Assembly (NCBI GenBank): GCA_022575985.1
Contig: JAKSXM010000231.1
Span: 27,876,501 to 27,940,500 of the forward strand
From: Anagrus nilaparvatae
Taxonomy: Eukaryota; Arthropoda; Insecta; Hymenoptera; Mymaridae
Direction of reading: 5' to 3'
DNA: 64,000 nucleotides
Below the pieces are notes generated by a model that was given only the letters and a program-made list of their open reading frames with translations, was not told the origin of the DNA and made no database searches. This document shows, piece after piece, positions 13,676 through 26,477 of this stretch; position 1 is the stretch's first letter; the number at the start of each line of letters is the position of its first letter. The position numbers and the translations under genes are program-made.

Positions 13676-16600
13676 TCACTTACTAAACCGTTTTATACGT
13701 GACCTTGTATTAAGTGATCTTGAACTCAAACTATATGGAGATTTAACTCTTTTTGAAATTGTTGGATTTGTTGAATTTGAGCTAGTAACAATAGATCCAT
13801 TACAATTAGAAATGTTAGATGAAGTTTTACAATTATTTTGTTTGTTTCTTGACATTGGACTATTGATTTGATGCACAGGCATACATGTAGATTTAACTAA
13901 AACATTAATTTCTTTAATTTGTTGAGTAAATTTTTAAATTACAAAAAACGAATTTAAATATTACTAAGTGAGTATTAAAAACTGAAAATTATTAATACCT
14001 TGAGATTGTGAATTAGAAATTTCTTGATGATTTTCTGAAGTAGGTGCTTGTTTACTTTTTTGAGTAATAATTAGTTGGTTTGAAGGTTTGACAATATTCA
14101 GTTGATCACTAACTTGTATAGGATTAATTATATGTTCTGTGAGATCCACATTTCGAGAACGTAAAGTTTTTGTAGGTGTAGCAGCAATAGTATCTGATCT
14201 TAACCAACGTTTAGAAGATGATACTGAATCACCAATTGAGCTTAAGAAATTCACAATCGCTTGTCGCTTATTATTACAAGTTAATCCAGTTCGACTGTTT
14301 CTATTTTGTTCCCAATCTCTCAAATTGAATCCATCTCTTACACTGATCCTTGATGTTCGATTTAATGATGATCTTCTTACTGTTTTTATTGGTGTCACTT
14401 TTTTTTCTAAATTTCTTCTTTTGAAAGAATTTGGTGAAGATAGCATTCTTTCTTGATTTAAATTCATATTTAAATTTAAATTTATGACAGAGTCTATTTG
14501 AAGAAAAAAAGTTATTTCATTAGTTACTATAATTATGTAAGTTTTTTCAAAAAGTTGTACTTACTGTTACGAGTTAGAGGTGAATCGGATATAGACCTAG
14601 ACCATCTTAATCTTTCACAATTATCATTTCCTGCAATTTTTTGATTTATAGGATTATTTTCATCAGTTAAAATGCCTTCTGAACGTGCTCTTTTTTTTGA
14701 ACAAGGCTCACCAGAATTAGACCTAGTTTTAGACTCTATTTTTAATCGAGAATGAATAATTCTTAATTTTGATAACGAGTCATCATTTTCTAATAAACTT
14801 TTTGTATCTTTCTTTGTTTTACTAGAAACATATGAAATCCCATCTTTAACTGTTGCTTTTGGGGTTAACGATCTTCTCTGTTGTTGATAGCGTTGTGTTT
14901 GCATTCCAGTGCTGTTCCTTCTGGTTCGCCTTAACTCAAGATGATTTGTTGCATTTTTATATTGCAAATGTTTGTCTATATTTGAAATTGATTTAGACTT
15001 TCGCTTTGTCCCTGATGCATTATTTACACAAACAGGCCTATTATTTATACTAGAATTTAACAAAGCATTTAATTTTTGAGAATGTGGAGTTGAAATTGCT
15101 TGAATATCATTCACTGATGATGAATCTGAAAACTGCTCTGCTTCTGGCACCTTTTGTAACCAACTATTTTCAATAGCTTCATCCAAAAGATTATCATCAA
15201 AATTTAAATCAGTCATAAATTCATTTGTAGAAGTATTACCAATATTCTCAATATCATCTTCATTAATTATTGACTCATTCATAATATTTACATTTTCTTC
15301 TATTCTAATATTTTCATCAGCAATATGACTTGATGAAATTTCTGCTACTTGAATACTTGAATCTGATACTGACTTATTACTATTTAAATTTGATTTCAAA
15401 TTAGAAAATTCTAGATTATTAAAATCCATTTTAGGAGAATATGAATGCTTTTCTGCAGAATAAAGAGGAGGATCGTGTTCTTTTGTGAATGGATATGGCA
15501 CAGATTGCACTTTTTCAGGACATTTTTTATCTGTAGAATTAATCTGATTAACATTTTTTTGCGAATCTTGAGAAACAAAAACTTTAGTAACTTCTGGAAT
15601 CTTATTTGATTCTTGTTGATCTCTCTTCTGATTTAATAATATCTAAAATTAATACATAAAATTTGTAAATCTTATCTCTTTTAATGAAATTAACAAAAAT
15701 TTTACTTACATCAACATGAGATGGACCTGGTGGATCTAGCATTAAAGTTACAACACTAGTATTATCAGCTCTCAATCTAGTTGATGACCATCTTTCAAGC
15801 GCTCTGTCAACTAAACTTTTTGACGGATTTATCCACATTTGTGTATCTGCTGGCTATAAAATTAATTTTAACTTACAATAAACTGATAACTCATTGAAAA
15901 AATCAGTAATATTATAAAAAATACCCCATTGCCAGTTTGTTGAGAAGCTATAAGATGTTTTTCATTGTGTTTTTCAGCTGCTTGAACTATACAAACTGCT
16001 GCTTGAGGTGTCAGCATATTCCATAACCCATCTGTACCAAATATGAGGCATCTAAATGATTTGATGTCAATAGTATGAACATGAACATCAGGTTCAGGTG
16101 ATACAACAAAAGTATTTAATTCTGAATTGTAACTCCATAAATCACCTAATAAAATTTATAAATTAAAAATTGTCTAAAAATTAAATAATCAAGATTTTTT
16201 ATACCTAATGACCTAGCTACAGCCAAAAAAGGAATTTCATCAATATGAGTTGACCGCCTTACAGGACCTTTGTGTCCTATCCTAGGACGATTCCATACAA
16301 CTCTTGGGACACCTGATTTGCTAACAACTTTACCACCTGATTCGTGTATCCTAGTCATTTCAACGCCACATTCTGGTTTATGATCCTTTGTTAATGGTTT
16401 TGCTTTCCAAATAGGATCACCTTTTTCCTGATATCCTAATATAATTCCAGAATCTCCAACATGACCTATGTAAATTTTTCCTTTTCGAATAAAAGCAATA
16501 CTTGCTGTTGTTCCTGCAGTTGATGGTAGTCCTGATGGTGTTTTTGGCCATTTTTCTGATTACACAAATTAAACGAAATTTTTTTTTATTTATTTATTTG

Positions 16601-17420
16601 TAAGTTTATGTAAACATACATTTACATTCACAACTACTACTTCACATTCAAGTTACATAACCTAAACTTAAAAATCTTTCTTCTCTTTTTATCAGGGTGT
16701 AATCAAATATTTATAAAAAAGGAAAGAAGAATGAAGATTTACTTATATTCGGTCATAAAAAAAAAGGATAAACGTATATAAATGTGGCGCAACACGTAGA
16801 ATATAGAAGAAAAGAAACAAACATAGAAAATAAGAAAAAGACCAAAGAAATCGTTAACTGATGAACAAATTTTATAGTGGGAGAAATTACGCGGGAGGAA
16901 ATTTTTTGCTTTAGAATGACTTTTTAAAGAAAATTTGTTTATTAAGAATTTATATTTTTAAATAAACTTTATTTTTACCTCGATATTCGCAAGAAACACA
17001 TAAATAATTAAAGTTTACAATACATATATGAATAGGGACACACAAAATTGTACACTTTGCATCAAAATGCAAAATCAGTGTAATTTTTTCAATTAATTTT
17101 TTATTTATATACTAACCAAGCTCTCGCCACATCGCATAATGTGTGTTGACGTATCCATCACGGATGGCGCGTAATACATCCTCGTCTTTGTCACTCCAAA
17201 AATTTTTTTGTTTAACAATAATATCCATAAGATTTTCTTTAGCAAATGTTGCCGCTTCACCACCACCATGACCATCAAAAATTCCAAAAAATGCATATTC
17301 TAATTCACGATCATTTGAACTTTGTTGATAAGCAACACTAAACATATCTTCCATATATTTTCTACCGCCTTGATTGCAATGTCCAGTTACCCGGAGGTTG
17401 ACTCCAATACTCATAGGCAT
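13676..17420 (-). CDS. PPM1D: PPM1D/Wip1-type PP2C serine/threonine phosphatase, 7 exons
   Basis: Coding exons on the minus strand are 17420-17117, 16555-16205, 16145-15925, 15853-15710, 15642-14565, 14493-13999 and 13896-13676. All phases join to give 937 codons. Residues 1-340 are a full PP2C domain: GRKYMED (residues 19-25), FDGHGG (48-53), [36 protein letters not shown] and RADNTS. The Mn/Mg-binding Asp residues are therefore all present. The insert KSGVPRVVW...GPVRRST matches the basic B-loop special to PPM1D, which dephosphorylates DNA-damage-checkpoint substrates in the nucleus. The remaining ~600 residues are low-complexity, rich in Ser and Asn, with basic clusters (KRKSKS, KKRARS) that may be nuclear signals. 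The protein is much longer than human PPM1D (605). The tail exons are supported by phase rather than homology, so they are less certain than exons 1-4. Confidence 0.93.
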
Positions 17421-19317
17421 TTTTATTTCGAAGTTTTTTTCCTTTTAAATACAACGAATTAATACTCTAACCTCCAAATTCCTTATTTGCTCCGTGGTTT
17501 TTTGTTATGTTTTTATTTTAATCTTCTTATCCATTTAGTACACGCGCACGATTATACTTAATTCATTTTTATTAAACTGGGACACACAGAATAAATATTT
17601 TTGCACTTTAATTCTTTACACACTTTGAGGAATGAATTGTCTTTTTTTTTCTTCTTCAACAATATTATTAAACAGTTAAAACATGAAATCGCATGTTAAA
17701 ATTAAAATAAATTTGAATAAAATTAATTTTTAATTTATTTAAACCTTTTATTGATATTATTGAACATTGTTAAAGAAAAGTATGCATCCACGAAATCGCG
17801 CCTTTCTCTCACATATAAAACACGAGTAATAATAATAACAATAATAATAATAATAATGATAATGCACAGAAAAAATAAATTCGCAGACTATAACTCTCTA
17901 GCTTCGATGGAAGTTTTGCATTAACTGAATAATCTCAGCTCTCTTACTATCTTACAGAAAACAGAATATTTCTGTCTCATAATTATAAGCACTTGGGATT
18001 TTCTATACTTCTCCCGTTATATATTAACTTCCCCTCTAATAAATTTTAATGCGCACGCATTCTCAGTTATACATTTGAAAAAATAACCGTTGAAGTGTCT
18101 AGAATTTTTTTTTTTAATATATTGGTAGGGTACGTATATATTTTTTACGGTCCGGGAACTATGGCTCTCTTGGAAAACGATTTTCTGAAACAAGTTTAAG
18201 TTAGTATTAAAAATGGGTAGTATAATTTTTAGTACTTTCAAATGGATTTAGGTAAATTTGGTCAAATTAGGAGTCGCGTCAAACATATATAATTAATATT
18301 ACTTTGTTATGTATGTATTATTTAATAGAACAATTGCGTTTGGCGCGACGATTTCATGGAGCATATTCTTACTAGATTCTGGGGACTCTAGAGTTGAAAA
18401 GATCGAACTCTAGTAATTATCACAAAAAATTAAACAAAATTTTGCACAGGATCGATTTTATGGATCCAGAATTTTAATAGATTTTGAGCCCTAATGAATT
18501 ATTTCTACTTAAGTGCCCCCGGAATCTAGTAAAAATTTGTTCCAAGAAATCAAGATTCGTAATATAGGCATTTTCTTACCAAAAAGTTGGTATCAATGTA
18601 GGATCATTATCCTATCCTATCAGAATCTAACATGAGATAAGCCGCACTTTTTAAAATTTGTGTATATTATAAAGAATAAAAAATAAATATTTTTGTATTA
18701 TTGCGTGGGCGTTAAGCCTTCTCACCACATAGTCTTATTTTCTTAATTTTGAATGTTTTGACTATAGCGAAAACATAAAATTTTTTGCCCATCCGGGCGT
18801 ATTTAATGGGTATATTTGAATACATTGCTATCTCTTTGCCCTTTTTCAAGTTAAAAAAAATGTTTCAATTTTTTATTTAATCATAGAATTTTATTATTTA
18901 ACTAACTAATATGCTTTTTCTATTTCGTATTTTATCTTTTTAAATTTTTGACTTTCATAACATATGGTTCTTTAATGAAATTTTTTATTAAAGACCCAAG
19001 TCCTGATTAGTCACTAGAATTGCAGTCACTTTACGAGTTTTTAAAACCAAAATTCCCCAATTGTTCTTCACTGGATCTATCATTATAAGAGAAATTTATT
19101 GCTTTTAAACATTGAATAGATGAATATAATATATTTAATGAGGATGGATCATGTATTTTAGACTAAAGTATCAGGACTTTAAATTAGTCAGATTATTTGG
19201 GAGTTATTTCTAAAAATAACTAAACTTAATTACTAATATAGGGTGAATGCATTTTTTTATAATGTTAGCCCTATGTAAGCACAAAAATTTAATAATAGAG
19301 CCTTAAATAAATTACAT
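17421..19317. other. Upstream region of the phosphatase gene; microsatellite
   Basis: This region probably contains the promoter and 5' UTR of the minus-strand phosphatase gene. A TAA/AAT microsatellite lies at about 17826-17865. Weak inverted words occur at 18271 (GTCGCGTCAAAC) and 18328 (GCGTTTGGCGCGAC), possibly an old element. No other gene is seen. Confidence 0.5.
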
Positions 19318-19440
19318 CTAAACTTGCAATATACTAGCTCTGTATGAAATGAAAATATCACTAACCTGAAAAAAAATATTAAGTATTAAATGTTGTGTTT
19401 TAAAAAATATTGAAAAATATATTATTATTATTTTATTACC
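19318..19440 (-). other. Array module 5: B-type exon end plus terminal piece
   Basis: The block ending at 19440 carries ACATCCTCAAGATGGC and the donor AATTAAG/GTAATA. Its 5' limit is unclear. After an intron of about 75 bp the acceptor TTTTTTTTCAG leads into a terminal piece at 19365. Starting from the well-placed ATG in CAAGATGGC, the frame runs MALNNPIK and across the splice VSDIFISYRASILQV to a TAG at 19318-19320. Whether this 23-codon frame is used is unknown. Confidence 0.45.
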
Positions 19441-20468
19441 TTAATTGGATTATTTAGAGCCATCTTGAGGATGTACCAAAATCTGCTGTTGCTCTTCAAT
19501 TTTAAAATCAACCAACGCTGGATCCAATCAATGTGCGGAGAAACTTTTCTTGAATTTACTAACATTTTATAACACATCATATCACTTTTGTCACTTTATT
19601 AAACTGTTTATGACTTGTTTCCACTTTTACTTAGTATAAGTTTTATCAAACACTTTATGAAAAAAGAGACGGCAAACGGCTGGTTAGAACGACTTTGTTA
19701 AGTCTCACATTCCACGTCCGTATGTTTCTACATATTTGTATAGGTGAAATATAGATTTTGTATATTTTTTCTTATATTTTTGCAAAAATTTGGTTCCTAA
19801 TAATTGAGAACCAGTTGAACAGATTAAACTTTCTTTCTATTTTTTATAGTTTTTAAATGTATTTTAGTTTTCTGAAATAATATCCCTTTAGTACGAGGAA
19901 ATTATCAGTTCAAACTTACCGATGAATTTTTATAATAATATTTTTATTCTGTGAAAGCCCCGTATTCTATTTTTATATGAAAATTATTTCCATATCTGTG
20001 ACTATTTGTTTCATATATTCTAATATAACACACTAAAATAGAAGACTTTATTTCAAAGAACTTTCAAGTAGTATTAGTCTTGAACTGGTCAGACAACATA
20101 AAGTCTTTTTCAAATAAAATAATTCTGCTTAAAATTAAATTTAAATTTAAAGTATAGTTTTTTTTTTTAAATATAAAATTAAAAAGAGCCTCATGATTTT
20201 TTACAAATCCAGCTATTTTTTAACATATTTTTTCACAAAATTTCAAGTTATTTTTTTATATTTTAATGTTAAAAAACAAAATTAATCATGTGATGCATCG
20301 TTAATGAGTTAATACTGATTTGAATATTAGAATGTAAATATGTAGTAATCAATCTACAAGTATCTTATATATTAAAATTTATTTAAATTTTTATGACTAT
20401 AAAGTCTAATTAAATATTGTTATTTAGTTTTAATTGACTTAATTTTTGTTTTAAGGCCTTTTGATATA

Positions 20469-20992
20469 TTATATCGAAACATGCAAAACAATAGATGATT
20501 TTAAAATATGACTAACCTGAAAAAAAAATATGAATGTATAATGAATATATAACGATTTCTTTAAAAAAAAATTAAAAATATATATTTGATTTTACCTTGA
20601 TCGGATTTAATGGCGCGATCTTGAGTGTGCACGAAGATCAGCTATTCACAATCACTTATCACTGGATCCAATTTACACTTCTTTTTTTTCTCATTTTTGG
20701 GACACAAAGTAATGTTGTTCCTAAAAAAAATGTTTAAAAATTATATATGGTTGTCATTAAAATATATTACAATGTTTTTTATTTCCCTACCTTAATTATA
20801 CTGAGCTCAGCTACTTTCCTTTGATTTCACAACGATCTAATGCTTGAGGATATCCTAAAAGTAAAAAATTAAAATTAAAACTTGGGTATTCACAAATACA
20901 AAACATATTCTTCTGTCATTACCTTTACTTAATTCATTAGCATCATCTGGAGCTTGTGGAAATATTTCTTCAAGTCGATTTCTTTGTGTCAT
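20469..20992 (-). other. Array module 4: lead exon, C, B and terminal pieces
   Basis: Pieces on the minus strand are a lead exon 20992-20923, C block 20854-20791, B block 20720-20596 and terminal piece 20516-20469. The lead exon opens with ATG and reads MTQRNRLEEIF followed by PQAPDDANELSK. It leaves one base that joins C in phase (GYPQALDRCEIKGK) and then meets TAG, giving 37 codons. The B block has stops in the frame open in modules 1 and 3. The terminal piece reads VSHILKSSIVLHVSI then TAA. A degenerate copy of the lead exon is present near 25277-25335, where its frame is broken. Confidence 0.5.
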
Positions 20993-21472
20993 GTTTTTTG
21001 GATGATGTACTTTTATACTGCAGATTTTTGTCTCGAGTCCTTGTTTTATTAAAAGGCAACTACCTGAACTTACTTACTAATAAGGTACTAACTTTACGAA
21101 TTTTTTTAAATCACATTTATACTCTAATATTTATAAAACTCAACTATATTTACCGTTTCTAAGTAATTAGGGCTAATTTTACGTTTTATCTCATCATATT
21201 TACTTTAAAATCTGCAAAACTCAATTATTTCAAGTTTATATCTAATTAGGGCTACTATTACGAATTTTTTTTCTTTATATTTTTTCTAAAGTGTCTAAAA
21301 CTTAACCATTCGAAATTATTAACTAATTGGGACTAATTTTTTTAATCCTATTTACTCTATGTGGGTACCAAAATTTAATTATAGAGGAAAATTTTTTACT
21401 TCAAACATAGGGATTAAAAAAAAATTAACTAATAAACCCGAAAAATAAATATTTTAAAATAAGTTTTAGGCC

Positions 21473-21957
21473 TTAAAACATTACATGCAAATCAATGGAT
21501 GAAATTAACAATCACTAACCTGAAAAAAAATAAAAAAATTAATGTTAGTATAAAAAAAGTGTTTAAAAATATTTTTTTTCTTTTCGTTTTAATACCTTGA
21601 ATGGACTTTATAGTGCCATCTTGAGGATGTACCAAATTCAGCTACTTCACAATCAACTAACGCTGGTCTAATAAAATTCTGCATCGCTTTCACTTTATCT
21701 TTTTTCTTGTTTTTAAAACACAGTTGAACTTTTCCTGAAAAAATATAAAAAACAATGATCAGTTTCTGTATTTAAAAAATAATAAAATTTTTTTTATTTT
21801 AATACCTTGATCGGATTTATTAAAGCCATATTGAATATGTACTAAGATCAAATGAATATCTACAACTTTAAAACGAGTTAACGCTGAGTCTCTTAAATAC
21901 ACCAAACAACTGTTTGAAGTTTATTTATCTACACTTTTAACTCCAAATGAACTTTGC
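21473..21957 (-). other. Array module 3: A, B and terminal pieces
   Basis: The A block is 21957-21806, the B block 21734-21596 and the terminal piece starts at 21519. The A block matches that of module 1 but carries a stop after SVDK. The B block is open for 45 codons in the same entry and exit phase as the 46-codon B block of module 1 (shared PALV.CEVA..GTSSRWHYK). The terminal piece has a one-base deletion relative to its relatives. The number of amino-acid changing differences between the two B blocks argues against strong purifying selection. Confidence 0.5.
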
Positions 21958-22779
21958 CTAAAAAAAAAATTATTAAAAGTTGTCTATTAAAAAATATTAG
22001 AATTTATTATTATTTTCTTACTCTTAGCTTGATTTCGTAGTACAATCTGAATCTTTTTGGTTTCACCTCATAATTATTCATTCCTCAATAAGATAAAATA
22101 CTAGCATCTGAATGTATCATATAGTATAATAATAACTTTTTCTTTTGCAGACCCCGAAACTTTCTTAGGTCAGGACGTTTCAGCAATAATTTCCGATTTT
22201 TTTCAAAAAATTTATAGATTCCAAGTCAGCTTTTTAAATCACCATTATGTGCAGAACTATTTTTTTTTTAATTTGCTTACACATAAAGCTGTTTTTGAAG
22301 ATAGTTTTTTACATGATTTTATTTTAATTCAAAGATTTTCACTACGTAAAAATTAAATCTTTTTTGCTGAATTCTTAATTTTTTGAAGTCAAGCTTTTGT
22401 AAATTCCAAGAATTTGTTTGAGAAATGTTTGCTTCCCCATATAAAAATAAGCAAATAATTTTAATTTTCAAAGTGAAAAAAAAATATCAATGCTAAATTA
22501 TTATTAGCTATGAAGGATAAAAGTTCATTTGTTAAGTTTCTTAATTTTAAAAACAGGAGATAAACTGCAGATAAACGCTGCTAGCAATTAACCAAATTTT
22601 ACTCCTAGTAATTAATATTAATTGAAAATTAAAATAAAAAATTCTAGATATTTTAGCTAAGTAATAATTTATGCCAATGCAAACAGCGCATATTTTTTAA
22701 TTCTTATTTGACTTTTTTCTTTTAATATAAAATGCAAGTAGTATGAAATAGAAGTTTGATTTAATATTGATTGATTTAG

Positions 22780-23260
22780 GTTGCAAACTGCTAGAAAAAC
22801 TTTAAAAAGTCTCAGATTCCACGCCCGTGCGTTTCTACATAATTGTTGGTAAACTATTATATCGATTTATTATGTTTTTTGCATATATATTATTTTTTCT
22901 AAATAGAAACAGTATGAATTATAAACTTAGGATTTTTTTATATTTTTTCATATATTTGGTTCGTAATATTAGAAAACCACGTAAAAAGGTTAATCTTTAT
23001 TTCTATTTTTTATAGTTTTTAAATATATTTTGTTTTTTGAAATAACATCCTTTTAGTATGAGAAAATTATCAGTTCAAAATTTTTTTCAAAAATATGTCT
23101 AAGAAAGTTTAAAATTACTTGAAGCGCGAAAATTATTTCCATTTCTGTGACTATTTGTTTCATACATTCTCTAATAAAAACTCACTATACTAGGAGATTT
23201 TATTCTATAAAGATCTTTCAAGTAGTAATAGTCTGGAACTGGTCAGACAACACAATTTCT
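22780..23260. repeat. Diverged duplicate of 19.68-20.13 kb
   Basis: The sequence from AGTCTCAGATTCCACGCCCG (22809) onward can be followed with gaps against 19704-20130. Shared words are GTTTCTACATA, CAGTTCAAA, CTTTCAAGTAGTA and GAACTGGTCAGACAACA. The offset (~3.1 kb) differs from the 4.28-kb module period, so this records a separate rearrangement within the array. Confidence 0.6.
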
Positions 23261-24735
23261 TTCTTATTTCAAATGCTTCTACTCAAAATTAAATTAAAAA
23301 ATAATCAAAATTTTATTCAAAGGTTTTTATTGAATAAAAATAAAATTTAATTTAGAATTTAATAAATTTGTATTTTTAAAGATTAGAAAATTTAAGAATT
23401 GACTATTTTTTCAAAAAATAGTGCAGAGTGCAGGGATGCAAGCATAACATTACTCCTTAAAAATATTGAGGTTAAAAATATTTTTAACTTTTGTTTATGT
23501 GTGAGTAAATTTTACACAAAAATTTTCTGGACAAATAGCTTAGGCGGAATTTTAAAAATAAAATTTTTTTTAACCTTTTTTTTTAATTTTTATTTACTAT
23601 TTCTTATTTTTCGATGTTTAAAAAAAATAATGTTTATAAAACTTTTATGATAAATAATTTTTATTGAAAAAATTATAATTCACATACCTATAAAATTTTT
23701 TTCTTATCATTCATAAAAAAATAATAAATTTTTATGAGTAAAGCTGTTTTTTAAACATCAGAATTTTTTTTCTTATTTCATAATTTTTAACACATTTATC
23801 AAGTATTACTCATCTTCCTTTCAACTCAGTTATTTTAGAGCTTTTAAAATAAAAACCAAGAAGGAATAAATTTCTATTGAATGAATTTTCATTTCGAACG
23901 TTCTAAAATGGCTCCATGTATAAATACTATTAAAAATTTTCCAGAAAACTTTTTTTATTCAAGAACGTGAAAAATATCGAAAAATACCATTTCTTAATAT
24001 GAAAATGCATTCGCAATTTTGTTTTAAGCCCATCTGTATCCGAATTATAACTTCCTAACTATACACCTCAATTACGAATTTAATTTTTTTTTTAGGAGCT
24101 TTTGGCCCCCTTATCAGCCACTTAAATAATATTTTCTATATTTTTCGTTTTGGAGTAAATCTCCTATTTCTGACACCATTTATTTTGTGCCTCGTTAGAT
24201 AAATCAATACGAATAGTTAAAATATTGATTGTTTATCCATCTTGCATAAATTTTATTTATAAACTATTACGCTATTTTGGCTCCAATTTTTAAATCGTGG
24301 GGCAAATTTAGTGTAATTTTTTTGGGTAAATGTTTTAAAAATCCTTCCCATAATTTTTGTTTCAGGTTAAGGGTAATATTTTAGAATATTTTTTTACACA
24401 TTCCTAAAACTTAATTATTTGAACTTATACCATAATAAGTTAATTTCGCATTTTTTAAAATAATATTTATTTTATTTGGACCCAGAAATTTAAATATTCA
24501 GGAAATTGTAAACGATCAGTAAGTGGATAAAAAGAGGACGTTTCAAAAAAAAATTTAATCTAACTAGTTTAAAAATAAAATATTTTTTCATTTTAATTCA
24601 ATTTTTAGTAAGGCAAAACTTTAAATCTGAATTTTACTGGGGTACCAGAATTGTTTATTATGGGGGCATATTTTCCACGTTAAAAGCATGCATAAAAAAA
24701 ATTATTTTAAATAACTGTTTTAAGGCCTTGATATA

Positions 24736-25205
24736 TTATATTGAAATATGCAAAACAGTAGATGAATTTAAAATATGACTAACCTGAAAAAAAAACATAA
24801 ATAAGTAACGATTTAATTAAAAAAAAATTTTAAATATATATATATTTATTTTAATACCTTCATTGGATTTAATGATGCCATCTTGAGGATGTACGAAGAT
24901 CAGCTATTCACAATATTCACCTATCGCTGGTTCTAATCTACACACTGAAGCATATTTAAAATTTGATATATCCTCTTTTCCTCGTTTTTAAGGCACATCA
25001 TAATGAGCTTTTTCTAAAAAAAAATTAAAAAAATTTATATGTAGTTTTAAAAAAATATTAAAACGTATTTTATTTTTCTACCTTAATCACATTGAGATCA
25101 GCCAGTTTCCTTCAATTCCACAACGAGATAAAACTGCTGCTCATGAATATACCAAACTACTTTATGAATTTCTTATCACTTTAATAGCTTTGGAATGAGG
25201 ATATC
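24736..25205 (-). other. Array module 2: C, B and terminal pieces
   Basis: The C block is 25205-25082, the B block 25013-24858 and the terminal piece 24783-24736. The blocks align one to one with module 4, 4262-4291 bp to the left. The B block has in-frame stops. The end of B from its ATG reads MASLNPMK and continues across the splice as VSHILNSSTVLHISI then TAA, parallel to modules 4 and 5. Confidence 0.5.
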
Positions 25206-25764
25206 CTAAAAATAAAAAATTAAAAATTAAAACTTTTGAAATAGAAAATATTAAAACATTTACTTTTATATCATTATACCTTCAACGTAATGTATTAGCA
25301 TCATCTGAATTTTTATACTTGTTTTCCGGTTCTCAATAGGCTATTGATGATCCAGTTTCACGCATTTTTATCAATTTTTATACTACTTTGGCGCAATTTT
25401 ACAATTAAAGGGTAGATAGCTATGTCATGACATTTAGAGGGTGTGATTTTAAGGTTTTTTTCAGTTTCTAGCAAGATTTTTTTTGCACTTATTTGGGATA
25501 TTTCTAAAATTCATCTGAATTTACTAACTAATTAGGACTAATTTTATGAATTTTTTTATGATATTTACTCTAAAATGTTTACAACTCAAATACTTAAAGT
25601 TACTAACTAATTAGGGCTAATTTTACGAACTTTTTTCCTATTTACTCTGTGTTAGCACCGAAATTTAATTATCAAGGAAATTTTTTTACTTTAAACGTAA
25701 GTATGAATAAAAAAAATTAACAAATCGATCCGGAAAATATATAGTTCAAAATAGTTTTGAGGCC

Positions 25765-26239
25765 TTAAAACAGTACATGCAAATATTTAGATGAAATTAA
25801 AATACCACTAACCTGGAAAACAAAATTAATAAATTAATGGTTGAATAAAAAAAGTCTTAAAATATATTTTCATTTTAATACCTTGAATGGACTTTATAGT
25901 GCCATCTTGAGGATGTACCAAGATCAGCTACTTCACAATTAACTAAGGCTGGTCCAATAAGATTCCGCATCGCTTCTATATTTATCTTTATTTTTCTCAT
26001 TTTTAGGACTCTAGTGAACTTTTCTAAAAAAATATAAAATAAAGTTATCAGGGACTGTGTTAAAAACATAAAAAAATATTTGTTATTTTAATACCTTAAT
26101 CGGATAGCCATGATGAAAATGTACTAATATCAGCTGATTTCCATTAATTCTAAAACGAGCTAACGCTGAATCCCGTAAATGTACCAAGGCACTGTTTGAA
26201 TTTGATTTATCTACACTTTTAACTTCGAATGAGCTTTGC
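25765..26239 (-). other. Array module 1: best-preserved A and B blocks plus terminal piece
   Basis: The A block at 26239-26095 is open for all 48 codons; it begins QSSFEVKSVDKSNSNSALVH and ends VHFHHGYPIK. The B block at 26023-25882 is open for 46 codons in the frame ending GTSSRWHYKVHS. The two frames do not join: A leaves in phase 0 while B needs two preceding bases. So either another exon lies between them or the open frames are relics. The terminal piece 25812-25765 reads VSGILISSKYLHVLF then TAA in the phase-0 frame. Confidence 0.5.
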
Positions 26240-26310
26240 CTAAGAAAAAAAATTATTAAAATTATTAAAAAATTATTTAAAAATATTAAAATTTATAATT
26301 CTTTACATAC

Positions 26311-26477
26311 CTTCAGATTTATTTCTTGGTGCCTAATATATTGAGGGAATAATAAAATTAGACTTTTCTCTTCGTTATAAATTAACTATAACACTGCATT
26401 ATTCGATGGAATTAATTACGCACTTTTGGAATTTTTTTATCTTCGTTTATTTACTTTTAATACACCGATGAACTTCT
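26311..26477 (-). other. Additional degenerate array exon block
   Basis: The acceptor TATATTTCAG precedes AGAAGTTCATCGGTG, and the donor is CTGAAG/GTATGT. The start resembles the A and B blocks of the array, but the homologous frame is broken by several stops. It lies 5' of module 1. Confidence 0.4.

Noticed and set aside
14139..14456. Plus-strand open frame opposite the phosphatase tail
   Set aside because: It is the antisense shadow of a real minus-strand exon (exon 6), which joins its neighbours in phase.
25882..26239. Joining array blocks A and B of module 1 into one protein
   Set aside because: Both blocks are open, but their splice phases do not match and the copies elsewhere have stops, so a coding gene is not supported.
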